Positions 34,605-43,851 of a stretch of 64,000 bases of DNA are shown one piece after another; within the stretch, counting starts at the first letter, position 1, and each line of letters begins with the position of its first letter. The notes below the pieces were generated by a model. It searched no databases. It saw nothing but the letters and a program-made list of their open reading frames with translations, and had not been told where the DNA came from. The position numbers and the translations under genes are program-made. Source of the stretch: Melioribacteraceae bacterium 4301-Me (GTDB lineage Bacteria > Bacteroidota > Ignavibacteria > Ignavibacteriales > Melioribacteraceae); NCBI GenBank assembly GCA_041538185.1, contig JBGORM010000002.1, forward strand, positions 186,001 to 250,000, given 5' to 3'.

Positions 34605-37304
34605 ATGAACGAAATAAAAAACAATGGGTCAGAAATTATAGATGAAATAGAACTGCGCGAATGGCTTGAATCACTTGAATATGTACTGCAATCCGGCGGC
34701 CCCGAAAAAGTTAAACAACTTTTGCACGATCTCGATATGTATGCCCACGAATCTGGTGTTGAATTACCTTTTACGGCTAATACACCTTACATTAATACAA
34801 TCCCAGCAAAAGAACAGCCGCCATTCCCTGGCAGCAGAGAAATAGAAAGAAGAATAAAAAGCTTAATCCGCTGGAATGCTATGGCTATGGTTGTAAGAGC
34901 AAATAAAGAAGAACCGGGCATAGGCGGGCATATTTCTACTTATGCATCTGCTGCTACTTTATATGAAATTGGGTTTAATCATTTTTTTAGGGGCAAAGAC
35001 GATAATAGTGAAGGTGATATAATTTACTTTCAAGGGCATGCATCTCCAGGCTTTTATGCGCGAGCCTTTTTAGAAGGAAGAATTTCCAAAGAACAGCTTG
35101 AAAACTTTAGGAGGGAATTACGACCTGGCGGCGGTCTATCGTCTTATCCTCATCCTTGGTTAATGCCAGATTTTTGGGAATTCCCGACAGTATCAATGGG
35201 GCTGGGTCCAATTCAAGCTATTTATCAAGCACGCTTTTCAAGATACCTTGAAGACAGAGGTCTGAAAAAACCAAGTAATGCTAAAGTCTGGGCGTTCTTA
35301 GGCGATGGTGAAACCGATGAGCCTGAAACTTTAGGCGCAATATCATTAGCAGCCAGAGAAAAACTCGATAACCTGATTTTCGTTATTAATTGTAACCTAC
35401 AACGGTTAGATGGACCAGTAAGAGGCAATGGAAATATTATTCAAGAACTTGAAGCAGTTTTTAGAGGCGCAGGCTGGAACGTTATAAAAGTTATTTGGGG
35501 TAGTGATTGGGACCCGCTTCTGGAAGCTGATAAAACGGGATTGCTTGTTAAAAGAATGAATGAAGTTATTGACGGCGAGTCACAAAACTTTATTGTTCAT
35601 GGTGGAAAATATGTTCGCGAACATTTCTTCGGAAAATATCCTGAGTTGCTAAAATTAGTCGAACATTATACAGATGAACACCTTGAAAAAATGAAACGCG
35701 GCGGTCATGACCCAGAGAAAGTTTACGCCGCTTATAAAGCTGCTGTAGAACATAAAGGCTCACCTACTGTTATTTTAGCTAAAACTGTAAAAGGCTATGG
35801 TCTTGGCGAGGCCGGCGAAGGTAAAAATATTACTCATCAACAGAAAAAATTAAATGAAGAAGAGCTTAGAGAATTTAGAACTAGATTTGGAATACCTATT
35901 TCTGATGATGAGGTAGCTAAAGCACCTTTCTACAGACCACCGGAAGACAGCCCGGAAATTCGCTACTTGAAAGAAAGAAGAAAAGTCTTAGGTGGTTATA
36001 TTCCTAAAAGAGTTGTAAAAGCTCAGCCTATCCAAACACCATCAGAAGAATTATTTGAAGAATTTTATGCCGGCACAGAAGGAAGAGAAGTTTCCACTAC
36101 AATGGTTTTTGTTAGAATACTTGCTAAATTGCTGCGCGATAAAGAAGTAGGCAAACTTATAGTTCCTATTGTTCCAGATGAGGCAAGAACTTTTGGAATG
36201 GAAGCTTTATTTAGACAAATTGGAATTTATTCTCATTTAGGACAACTTTATGAACCAGTAGATAAAGATAGTTTGCTTTACTACAAGGAAGCTAAAAACG
36301 GACAAATTTTAGAAGAAGGAATTACCGAAGCCGGTTCGATGGCATCTTTTATGGCTGCAGGGACGGCCTATGCTACTCACGGAATTAATACTATACCTTT
36401 CTTTGCCTATTATTCAATGTTTGGTTTTCAGAGATTTGGCGATTTAGCATGGGCTGCCGGTGATATGCGCTGCAAAGGCTTTTTGATAGGAGCTACTGCA
36501 GGCAGAACTACTCTTGCAGGTGAGGGATTACAACATCAGGATGGACATAGCCACTTACTTGCTTACCCAATTCCAAACCTTATTGCATACGACCCAGCTT
36601 ATGCTTATGAACTTGCTGTGATTATTCGTGATGGTATTTACAGAATGTATGAAAAACAAGAAAACGTTTACTATTATATCACTGTAATGAACGAAAATTA
36701 TCCTCAGCCTGAAATGCCTAAAGGAGTTAAAGAAGGAATTTTGAAAGGAATGTATAAGTTTAAGTCCTCAACAATAACACCTAAAACTTCAGCTAAAAAA
36801 GAGCTTGATGCAAAGGTCCATTTAATGGGTAGCGGAACTATTTTAAACGAAGCGGTTAAAGCAGCAGAAATTCTCGAGAAAAATTACGGTGTGCCTACTG
36901 ATGTTTGGAGTGTAACAAGTTATAAAAACTTGCACCTCGATGCCCAAGAAACAGAAAGATGGAATTTATTCCATCCAGATGAAAAACCGCGGCTGCCATA
37001 CATAAGTGAAGTAACAAAAGGGGAAAAAGGAATATTTGTAGCTGCTTCAGATTATGTACAAATTCTTGCTGACTCTATTGCTAAATGGTTGCCTGGACCT
37101 TTACATACGCTTGGGACTTTTGGATTCGGTAGAAGTGAAAGTAGAGCAGCTTTAAGAGACTTCTTTGAGGTTGATGCTAAACATATTGCATATGCTTCAT
37201 TATATTCATTAGTGAAAGAAAGACTTTTGAAGCCTGAAATTCTTAAAAAAGCCTTAAAAGAACTTGGCATTAATACAAATAAACCTAATCCAGCTAAATC
37301 ATGA
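34605..37304 (+). CDS. aceE: Pyruvate dehydrogenase E1 component, homodimeric type
   Basis: Decarboxylates pyruvate with thiamine diphosphate and transfers acetyl to the lipoyl groups of E2. 899 residues, the full length of the E. coli-type single-chain E1. Seen: GGHISTYASAATLYE, the ThDP-binding FLGDGETDEPETLG...NCNLQRLDGP region, AKTVKGYGLG and the EGITEAGSMASFMAAGTAYA segment. AGGGGAAAA lies upstream of the ATG. aceF follows after 21 bases. No E3 (dihydrolipoyl dehydrogenase) gene is in the window. Confidence 0.97.
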   Translation: MNEIKNNGSEIIDEIELREWLESLEYVLQSGGPEKVKQLLHDLDMYAHESGVELPFTANTPYINTIPAKEQPPFPGSREIERRIKSLIRWNAMAMVVRANKEEPGIGGHISTYASAATLYEIGFNHFFRGKDDNSEGDIIYFQGHASPGFYARAFLEGRISKEQLENFRRELRPGGGLSSYPHPWLMPDFWEFPTVSMGLGPIQAIYQARFSRYLEDRGLKKPSNAKVWAFLGDGETDEPETLGAISLAAREKLDNLIFVINCNLQRLDGPVRGNGNIIQELEAVFRGAGWNVIKVIWGSDWDPLLEADKTGLLVKRMNEVIDGESQNFIVHGGKYVREHFFGKYPELLKLVEHYTDEHLEKMKRGGHDPEKVYAAYKAAVEHKGSPTVILAKTVKGYGLGEAGEGKNITHQQKKLNEEELREFRTRFGIPISDDEVAKAPFYRPPEDSPEIRYLKERRKVLGGYIPKRVVKAQPIQTPSEELFEEFYAGTEGREVSTTMVFVRILAKLLRDKEVGKLIVPIVPDEARTFGMEALFRQIGIYSHLGQLYEPVDKDSLLYYKEAKNGQILEEGITEAGSMASFMAAGTAYATHGINTIPFFAYYSMFGFQRFGDLAWAAGDMRCKGFLIGATAGRTTLAGEGLQHQDGHSHLLAYPIPNLIAYDPAYAYELAVIIRDGIYRMYEKQENVYYYITVMNENYPQPEMPKGVKEGILKGMYKFKSSTITPKTSAKKELDAKVHLMGSGTILNEAVKAAEILEKNYGVPTDVWSVTSYKNLHLDAQETERWNLFHPDEKPRLPYISEVTKGEKGIFVAASDYVQILADSIAKWLPGPLHTLGTFGFGRSESRAALRDFFEVDAKHIAYASLYSLVKERLLKPEILKKALKELGINTNKPNPAKS

Positions 37305-37325
37305 TAAAAAATAGGAATTGTTATT

Positions 37326-39023
37326 ATGACTATAGAATTTAAACTACCTGAACTTGGTGAAAATATAGAATCGGCTGATATATTAAAAATACTTGTATCT
37401 GAAGGTGATAAAGTGAAAGTTGATCAGCCAGTCTTGGAGATTGAAACTGATAAAGCTACTATTGAAGTACCCTCTGATGTAAATGGAGTGATTAAAAAAA
37501 TTCATGTTAAAGAAGGGACAAAAGCTAAAGTAGGACAAATAATTTTTACCTTAGAAGAAGACAGTTCTAGGACTGATATAAAAGGTTCTGCGAATGGAAA
37601 TAAAACTGAAAAAGTAACTGCTGGTGAACCAATTAAAAAAATAAATGAAACCACACCTAAAGCTGTAGAACAAGAAATTAATAAAAGGCGTGTTAAAGCC
37701 GGTATTTATGAATTTAAAATCCCCAATTTAGGCGAAAACGTTCAATCGGCTGATATAACAAAAGTGCTGGTTTCAAAAGGTGATAAAATCTCAGTAGACC
37801 AAACAGTGCTTGAAATAGAAACTGATAAAGCTACAGTGGAAGTTCCATCAGAAATTGAAGGCATTATTAAGGAAGTAAAAGTTAAAGAGGGTGATAAAGT
37901 AAAAGTTGGCGATGTTGTTTTTATCATTGAAACCACTTCAATAGCTGAGAAAGAAACTCAACAAGAACCAGAGACTAAAATCTCTCAACCATCTACTGTT
38001 GTAACTGAATCTAAAGAACAGCAAGTCGATATCACGGAAATCTCCACCGTGCCAGATGTGGTTGACAAAATTAAACATGACTTTGAAGCTAAAGCCAAAT
38101 TGCCTTCCGTTCCTTCATTAATTGCGCCTGCCGCTCCTTCAGTTCGAAGATTTGCACGCGAAATTGGTGTTGATATTCATAAAGTGAAGGGAACCGGGCC
38201 CTCGGGGAGAATTACAGTCGAAGATGTAAAAGCATATGCAAAAGGCATTAACGAGCAAATTACAAAAGGGGGGATTGGTATTGGTGTTGTATCAGAGGCA
38301 TTGCCAGATTTTTCAAAATGGGGCGAAGTTGAACGCCAGTCCATGAGTAATGTAAGACGTAAAACAGCAGAACACCTTTCATATGCATGGGCGACTATAC
38401 CGCATGTAACACAATTCGACAAAGCCGATATAACCGAGCTTGAGAATCTTCGTAAACAATTTGGTAAAAAAGCAGAAGAAGCAGGTGGTAAGTTGACAGT
38501 AACTGCAATATTACTGAAAGTTGTTGCCTCCGCGTTGAAAGTCTTTCCTCAGTTCAATTCTAGTGTTGATATGATTAAAGGAGAAATAATTTATAAAAAG
38601 TATTTTAACATTGGAGTTGCGGTCGATACCGAAAAAGGGTTACTTGTTCCAGTTATAAAAAATGTTGATAAGAAAAATATAATTCAACTTTCAGTGGAAT
38701 TGGCTGAGATATCAAAGAAAGCACGCGATAAAAAACTTTCTCTCGAAGATATGCAAGGCGGCTGCTTTACGATTTCTAATCTTGGTGGAATAGGTGGAAC
38801 CTATTTTACACCAGTGGTAAATTCACCAGAGGTCGCAATATTAGGTGTTTCAAAAGCAACTTACGAACAGAGATACATAAATAATAAATTTGAACCACGT
38901 TTAATGATGCCTTTGTCATTATCTTACGATCATCGTGTTATTGATGGTGCAGACGGCATAAGATTCTTGAGATGGGTTGTTAATGCCCTCGAAAATCCTT
39001 TTCTTCTAAGTCTTGAAGGATAA
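37326..39023 (+). CDS. aceF: Dihydrolipoamide acetyltransferase (pyruvate dehydrogenase E2), two lipoyl domains
   Basis: 565 residues. Two lipoyl domains (about 2-77 and 131-205) carry ETDKATIEVPS and ETDKATVEVPS with the lipoylated Lys; both are joined by charged linkers. A peripheral-subunit-binding domain (about 262-297, APSVRRFAREIGVDIHKVKGTGPSGRI) follows, then the catalytic domain ending with SYDHRVIDGADG, which holds the active-site His and Asp. It makes acetyl-CoA. The two lipoyl domains are close paralogues, so one probably arose by recent duplication. Confidence 0.96.
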   Translation: MTIEFKLPELGENIESADILKILVSEGDKVKVDQPVLEIETDKATIEVPSDVNGVIKKIHVKEGTKAKVGQIIFTLEEDSSRTDIKGSANGNKTEKVTAGEPIKKINETTPKAVEQEINKRRVKAGIYEFKIPNLGENVQSADITKVLVSKGDKISVDQTVLEIETDKATVEVPSEIEGIIKEVKVKEGDKVKVGDVVFIIETTSIAEKETQQEPETKISQPSTVVTESKEQQVDITEISTVPDVVDKIKHDFEAKAKLPSVPSLIAPAAPSVRRFAREIGVDIHKVKGTGPSGRITVEDVKAYAKGINEQITKGGIGIGVVSEALPDFSKWGEVERQSMSNVRRKTAEHLSYAWATIPHVTQFDKADITELENLRKQFGKKAEEAGGKLTVTAILLKVVASALKVFPQFNSSVDMIKGEIIYKKYFNIGVAVDTEKGLLVPVIKNVDKKNIIQLSVELAEISKKARDKKLSLEDMQGGCFTISNLGGIGGTYFTPVVNSPEVAILGVSKATYEQRYINNKFEPRLMMPLSLSYDHRVIDGADGIRFLRWVVNALENPFLLSLEG

Positions 39024-39078
39024 TACCGGTTCTTTAACATTTTACTGTAATTACCTCTTGTAATTACCAATAACCACT

Positions 39079-39094
39079 CTTTTTTATAAAAAAG
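39079..39094. other. Perfect 16-base palindrome after aceF
   Basis: CTTTTTTATAAAAAAG is self-complementary. It lies 56 bases past the aceF stop, in a 260-base gap otherwise without features. It may be a terminator-like element or a protein site. Confidence 0.35.
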
Positions 39095-39283
39095 GGAAAA
39101 AGTAGTTGTACATTGTGTTAATAGTCTTATACTTTAAGTTCGTCTAGTAGCAAACTTTCTTTTTATATCAACTTTTAATTGATAAAGTAACCTAATGCAT
39201 TAGCATGATAAAATATTTGTCTTATTAGAGTGATTAATCTTATTTTTACTGCCTAAGTTTATATTAAAAATTGAGAAGGGAAA

Positions 39284-39703
39284 ATGACTAATGCACAAAA
39301 ATGGCTCGCTGCTTTTTTAGTAGTTTTTGTCGTTTTGTTTTTAATAGGAAGAGCAACAAAAAAAGAGGAAACTCCATCTCAAATACCAATGGGGATGTTA
39401 AGTGAAACTGAACAATCTGTGAATGAAAATGCTGATGGGAAAACGCTAACCGTTCAATTAGGATGTATATCATGTCATGGAGAAAACTTAGAGGGTACAA
39501 AATTAGCGCCATCATTAGAGTTTGTTAAAAATAATTGGATGCGGGATAATTTGATAAATTATTTAAGGAATCCTTCTTCGTACGCAGGCGACAAACGTTT
39601 TGAAGGGTATCGTGCTAAATATCCTAATGTAATAATGCCATCATATAATAACATTGATGTCAAAGATTTAGGGAAAATAGCTGATTATTTGTTATCGCGC
39701 TGA
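39284..39703 (+). CDS. Membrane-anchored mono-haem cytochrome c
   Basis: 139 residues: N-terminal helix (about 6-22) as anchor, a short linker, and a class I cytochrome c domain with haem motif Cys61-x2-Cys64-His65 (GCISCHGENLEG) and the likely axial Met in VIMPSYNNI near residue 120. It carries electrons on the outer face of the membrane and could feed the cbb3 oxidase encoded at 57003-60163. AAGGGAAA precedes the ATG. Single gene. Confidence 0.9.
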   Translation: MTNAQKWLAAFLVVFVVLFLIGRATKKEETPSQIPMGMLSETEQSVNENADGKTLTVQLGCISCHGENLEGTKLAPSLEFVKNNWMRDNLINYLRNPSSYAGDKRFEGYRAKYPNVIMPSYNNIDVKDLGKIADYLLSR

Positions 39704-39746
39704 GTAATATTGAGTAATATACTGAACAGGAATTTGAGTTGACAGG

Positions 39747-40583
39747 TTAGTAGATTGGGTCCATTCCATATTTTCCGCAAGAATACATCATCATTATTGA
39801 AGCAATATCAATTGTTGCTCTTTTCTCTTCATCTTCTGGAATAACAAGGTCGTAAACTTCAGCTACAAATTTCATGTTGGCAAGAATTTTTTTTAGTTCA
39901 GAATAAGTTGGTTCACCATGCCAGTTTGCTACACGTTTAACCAGGTTGATTTGGTTTCTACGTAAAAATTCAGAAAAGGTAATTATTTTGTAACTTAATT
40001 TTGTCCTTGGTCTGCAAACATTAATTAAATCATTTGTGTACTGGTCCCATTTTTTTGCAAGGTCATCGTTTTTATCATACATAATATATTTTGCTTTATC
40101 CGGTGTAAATTTAGCTCTTGTATGAACTTTAAATTTGGGAATGAGGGCATAACCATCGTAGCTGATAATATCCGTTCCTTTTTCTTTATATCTCCATTTT
40201 CTTACTAGTTGAGAACTAGAAAGTATAGTAATTACTTTATCCGGTTCACTATCTATTACTACAAACTTACCTTTTTGGTAACTAACTACAGTGCACCAGT
40301 GTTCCCAGTTATCCACGCTTAATATACAAGGATGGCCCTTTTTCAACTCGCTTACAAGCATTCTTCGTGCGTCGTTTGGGTTACTCGATTGGAAGTGTTT
40401 CATTCTGCATTTAAATCTTCTTGCTGCGCGCGATAAACCAATTTCATCTGTGCCAGCCCACCAAGTACTGCCTGCAATTACTCCAATTTCATCTTCATCT
40501 TTAAATACTCCAAGCATAACCAAAGCATACTTAAGTGCGAAAGGACCACATTGATATTTATTTGGCTGTGGATAAAAACTCAT
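39747..40583 (-). CDS. C39-like cysteine peptidase, cytoplasmic
   Basis: 278 residues. The N-terminus has the papain-like C39 pattern YQCGPFALKYAL (nucleophile Cys), and the second half of the domain has EHWCTVVSYQKGKFVVIDSEPD with the His and Asp partners, so the triad looks complete. The C-terminal ~150 residues match nothing I know. No signal peptide if started at ATG 40583, which I chose because the sequence before MSFYPQP is not protein-like; an ATG at 40643 is the alternative. There is no ABC transporter domain, unlike bacteriocin C39 peptidases. It is divergent from the ATP-grasp gene across 94 bases. Confidence 0.75.
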   Translation of the reverse strand: MSFYPQPNKYQCGPFALKYALVMLGVFKDEDEIGVIAGSTWWAGTDEIGLSRAARRFKCRMKHFQSSNPNDARRMLVSELKKGHPCILSVDNWEHWCTVVSYQKGKFVVIDSEPDKVITILSSSQLVRKWRYKEKGTDIISYDGYALIPKFKVHTRAKFTPDKAKYIMYDKNDDLAKKWDQYTNDLINVCRPRTKLSYKIITFSEFLRRNQINLVKRVANWHGEPTYSELKKILANMKFVAEVYDLVIPEDEEKRATIDIASIMMMYSCGKYGMDPIY

Positions 40584-40677
40584 CGAAAAATTAGCACTTT
40601 TATTGGGGTGTAAAAATAATAAAACTTTTGATAAGCAAAACATTTTTATTAATTTTTAGAAAAAAATCTGAATACTG

Positions 40678-41727
40678 ATGAAAATTGCTGTAATTTTTAA
40701 CGAGGCGTACCCAGGAATTACCAGTGAATACCAAACAGAAATCCCTCAGAATTTAGGTTTTAAGCCATATTTTGATATTACTCAAAGTGACCCCATTCAA
40801 GAATTTGAATCAATTGCAAAAGCTTTAAGAAGAGAAGGATACGATGCTTATATTTTAAATATTTTAGATAATTTAAGTATTCTTCTAAAAGACATAGAAA
40901 AAAACCAACCTGATGTAATTTTTAATCTAGTTGAAATCTATAAAGATAAACCGAGCATGGAAGCGAGCTTTACTGGCGTTTTAGAGCTTTTGAAAATTCC
41001 TTATACAGGAGCCCCACCACAAGCTCTTGCAAATTGTCAAAGTAAAGTTTTAACAAAAAGAATATTAAGCTCCGTAGGAATAAGAACACCTAAGTATAAA
41101 GTAGTAAAAGAAATAAGAAGAAATTATCGGCACGGTTTGCGTTATCCTATAATTGTAAAGCCAGCATTAGAAGATGCTAGCGTTGGCATTGAAAACGACT
41201 CAATAGTTGTTAATCATCGTATGCTTAAAAAAAGAATTGAGCATGTTTTTAATGAGTTTAAACAACCAGCACTTATCGAAGAATATATAAAGGGACGTGA
41301 GTTAAATGTTGCTGTTTTAGGGGACAAAAAATTAAAAGTTCTGCCAATAAGCGAAATCGATTTTTCCAAAATGCCAGATTACCTTTATAACATTGTTAGC
41401 TTCCAAGCGAAATGGGATCCACTTCACGAAGCCTATCATAAAACTATTCCAATTTGCCCGGCAAGATTACCCAAAAAAATAAAAGAAGAAGCAGAAAAAA
41501 TTGCTATTAAATGTTTCAAGATTATGGGTTGCAGGGATTACGCAAGAGTAGATATGAGGCTTTCTAAAGAAGATAATAAGCTATATGTACTTGAAGTTAA
41601 TCCTAATCCAGATTTGCAGGAAGATGCAGGTTTTATGCGCTCTGCCAAACATGCAGGTTATTCATATAGCAAAACATTAAAAAAGATAGTTGAGCTTGCT
41701 GTAAAGAGAAGTAAAAATTCTACATAA
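40678..41727 (+). CDS. ATP-grasp ligase of the D-Ala-D-Ala ligase family
   Basis: 349 residues. The N-terminal alpha/beta domain (MKIAVIFNEA) is followed by an ATP-grasp fold: YPIIVKPALEDASVGI (ATP-binding Lys), ALIEEYIKGRELNVAVLGD, and the metal-binding YVLEVNPNPDLQEDAGF. It should join a carboxylate to an amine or thiol using ATP. It lacks the usual Ddl cell-wall neighbours, so its substrate is probably not D-alanine; with the divergent C39-like peptidase, a peptide or modified amino acid is more likely, an inference. It overlaps the convergent HAD gene by eight bases. Confidence 0.85.
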   Translation: MKIAVIFNEAYPGITSEYQTEIPQNLGFKPYFDITQSDPIQEFESIAKALRREGYDAYILNILDNLSILLKDIEKNQPDVIFNLVEIYKDKPSMEASFTGVLELLKIPYTGAPPQALANCQSKVLTKRILSSVGIRTPKYKVVKEIRRNYRHGLRYPIIVKPALEDASVGIENDSIVVNHRMLKKRIEHVFNEFKQPALIEEYIKGRELNVAVLGDKKLKVLPISEIDFSKMPDYLYNIVSFQAKWDPLHEAYHKTIPICPARLPKKIKEEAEKIAIKCFKIMGCRDYARVDMRLSKEDNKLYVLEVNPNPDLQEDAGFMRSAKHAGYSYSKTLKKIVELAVKRSKNST

Positions 41728-42487
41728 TTTTTTTAAGTACATCAATAACATTAATTAAATCATCTGCTTCGTAATCTGGTAAAACAGATACATTTTTTGC
41801 TAAAGGCTTCCTTGTTTTTCCAGTGTATATTAAAATTGTTATTGCATCTAATTTTTTTGCGCCGGCTATGTCTGAATCAATATCATCACCAAGCATTACA
41901 AAACTATCTTTTACTGTTGCTCCTAATGCTTTTAATGCCAATTGAAAATATAGTGGAGAGGGTTTTCCTATTAATGTAGCTCTTTTATCAGTAGCGTATT
42001 CAATTGCTTTTATAAATGGACCTACATCAAGTAAAAGTTCTCCGTTTTCGTTCTTCCAATATTTATTTATTTGAAGCGCTATCAACTCGGCGCCATTAAC
42101 TACTTTATGAAAAATTTCGTTTAGGATTTTGAAATTCCACATTTGTCCCATATCACCAATTATTACAGCTTCTGGATTATCGTCATCAATAATATCATTA
42201 AAAAGTAATTTTACATTTTCTTTACAATAGACTGAAACTTTTTTATACTTTTCTTTAGCATATATTAACGCTGCATCTGAAGTGGTAATTATGGGAATAT
42301 TATATTCAATTGCTTCCTCTCTAAAAAAATTTTTTATTTCTAATGAAGTGAATAAAGTTGAATTACTCAAAATACAAGCTGGTATTTGCGAATCTACAAT
42401 AAATTCAAGAAATTTTTTGGTATGATTTGCCAGTTGGTTACCGATTCTCAACACGCCATCCAAGTCTATTAGTAAAGGTTTCTTCAC
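41720..42487 (-). CDS. HAD-IIA family phosphatase (NagD-like)
   Basis: 255 residues with motif I LLIDLDGVLRIG, motif II ILSNST and motif IV MLGDDIDSDIAGAKKLDAITILIYTG, and a large C2-type cap between, the HAD-IIA layout of NagD, phosphoglycolate and nitrophenyl phosphatases. Removes phosphate from small molecules. The ATG overlaps the cobO stop by four bases (ATGA), so it belongs to the cobO operon. Confidence 0.88.
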   Translation of the reverse strand: MKKPLLIDLDGVLRIGNQLANHTKKFLEFIVDSQIPACILSNSTLFTSLEIKNFFREEAIEYNIPIITTSDAALIYAKEKYKKVSVYCKENVKLLFNDIIDDDNPEAVIIGDMGQMWNFKILNEIFHKVVNGAELIALQINKYWKNENGELLLDVGPFIKAIEYATDKRATLIGKPSPLYFQLALKALGATVKDSFVMLGDDIDSDIAGAKKLDAITILIYTGKTRKPLAKNVSVLPDYEADDLINVIDVLKKIM

Positions 42488-43020
42488 GATTCAATTCCTT
42501 TCCTTGTCGAGATTCCTTTTTGGTAGTAATGTTTTATCTCGGTCATTTCAGTAACTAAGTCGGCCTTTTCTATTAATTCTTCAGGGCAATATCTACCTGT
42601 TAATATTAACTCAATATTAGGGGGTTTTTGGTCTATCAGAAATAAAACATCTTTAGTGGTAACTAACCCAAAGTAGATTGATACGCAAATTTCATCAAGA
42701 ATAATTATATCGTACTGCCCGCTTAACATCTTTTCTTTTACCTTATTCAGTGAGTGTTTTACTTTTTCAATTTCAGCATTTGACGGTTTCTCTTTTTTGT
42801 AAACAAATTTATCATTTCCCACTTGTTCAATTGTAATTAAGTCAGAAAGTTTTTTTAAACTTTCTAATTCACTGTAAGGGAATTCTTTCATAAGCTGTAA
42901 AATGTAAGACTTGAGGCCTGCGCCCGCAGCCCGTACAGCCTGTCCAATTGCGGCAGTCGTTTTCCCCTTACCATTTCCAGTGTAAATTTGTATGAACCCC
43001 CTTTTTAGCTTCTTATTCAT
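42484..43020 (-). CDS. cobO: Cob(I)alamin / cob(I)yrinate a,c-diamide adenosyltransferase
   Basis: 178 residues of the CobA/BtuR type: P-loop GNGKGKTTAAIGQAVRAAGAG, then SYILQLMKEFPYSELESL, DIIILDEICVSIYFGL and ELILTGRYCPEELIEKADLVTEM. Adds the adenosyl group to cobalt of corrinoids, so adenosylcobalamin can be made from salvaged corrinoid. No other cobalamin genes or B12 riboswitch are seen nearby, which fits salvage. It overlaps the HAD gene by four bases and the upstream DUF1289 gene by eight. Confidence 0.93.
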   Translation of the reverse strand: MNKKLKRGFIQIYTGNGKGKTTAAIGQAVRAAGAGLKSYILQLMKEFPYSELESLKKLSDLITIEQVGNDKFVYKKEKPSNAEIEKVKHSLNKVKEKMLSGQYDIIILDEICVSIYFGLVTTKDVLFLIDQKPPNIELILTGRYCPEELIEKADLVTEMTEIKHYYQKGISTRKGIES

Positions 43021-43222
43021 TTTGGTTTGTACTTTTCCTTAATTGTTTTTTTCTTATTTCTATTAACTTAATAATTTCTTTTCTTTTTTCTTTTGAAAGG
43101 GATGGCCATGCAATAATTTCTTCAATTGTACGGAAACAACCTATGCAATACTTGGTGATAATATCAATTGTGCAGTTGCCATTGCAAGGAGATTCAATTT
43201 CTAATGTTTTTTTATTTTTCAT
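43013..43222 (-). CDS. DUF1289 family protein
   Basis: 69 residues with the DUF1289 pattern: SPCNGNCTIDIITKYCIGCFRTIEEIIAWPSLS, whose four cysteines (C-x3-C, C-x2-C) probably bind iron or zinc, followed by a basic helix. Function unknown. I start at the ATG at 43222, where the family domain begins; the frame is open further upstream but does not look coding. First gene of the run with cobO and the HAD phosphatase. Confidence 0.8.
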   Translation of the reverse strand: MKNKKTLEIESPCNGNCTIDIITKYCIGCFRTIEEIIAWPSLSKEKRKEIIKLIEIRKKQLRKSTNQNE

Positions 43223-43400
43223 ACCTTGCTTGCTATAAAAAGCAAGTTCTTTGTGATTTTGTAATTGAGCAATGTGTTTAAACTTTGTTAGAATTAACAG
43301 GGTCGTCTTATTTGTTATCCTTAACAATTCAAAAATGCTAAATAAAACAGCAGCAAAAATTTTCTACAAAATTTTTATGGTGAAATATTATCTTCTAATA

Positions 43401-43796
43401 TTAGGTCTTCAAGTTTTTATTTCTGTTATCTAAGCTCCATTTACCAGAACCGTATGCAGAAATGAATAAAAAAACAAAGCAATAAAACACTGCTAATTCA
43501 CCGCCATTTTTTATTGGCAATAAACCTTTTGGAGCGTGTTGGATAAAGTAAGCTACGGCCATTTCCCCGCTCAAAATGAAAGCTGCCAAATGTGTTTGCC
43601 ATCCTATAATTATCAATAATCCTCCTATAGTTTCAATGATTGTTGCAATTATTAAAAGTAAATTATCAGCGGGTAAGTTGCCATTTATTAAGGCAACGAA
43701 CTTTTGTATTCCGTGACTAATAAATAATATGCCAATTACTATTCTGGTTATGGCATATATTTCGTGTACATATTTTGTAGTTAGAGCAACTTTCAT
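43401..43796 (-). CDS. DoxX family membrane protein
   Basis: 131 residues with four hydrophobic helices and the DoxX pattern: RIVIGILFISHGIQKFVAL at the first helix, IIETIGGLLIIIGWQTHLAAFILSGEMAVAYFIQHAPKG, then a short C-terminal helix. Family members are small quinone-linked or redox-associated membrane proteins of uncertain function. GGAGGGACT stands just before the ATG. It is separated from the DUF1289 gene by about 180 bases. Confidence 0.88.
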   Translation of the reverse strand: MKVALTTKYVHEIYAITRIVIGILFISHGIQKFVALINGNLPADNLLLIIATIIETIGGLLIIIGWQTHLAAFILSGEMAVAYFIQHAPKGLLPIKNGGELAVFYCFVFLFISAYGSGKWSLDNRNKNLKT

Positions 43797-43851
43797 AGTC
43801 CCTCCATTTAATAATTATTGTATAATTAACTATCACTCTAATTTGTTTCTT

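Noticed and set aside
43223..43400. Cobalamin riboswitch ahead of the DUF1289-cobO run
   Set aside because: No B12-box-like sequence (GCCACTG) or long structured leader is visible.
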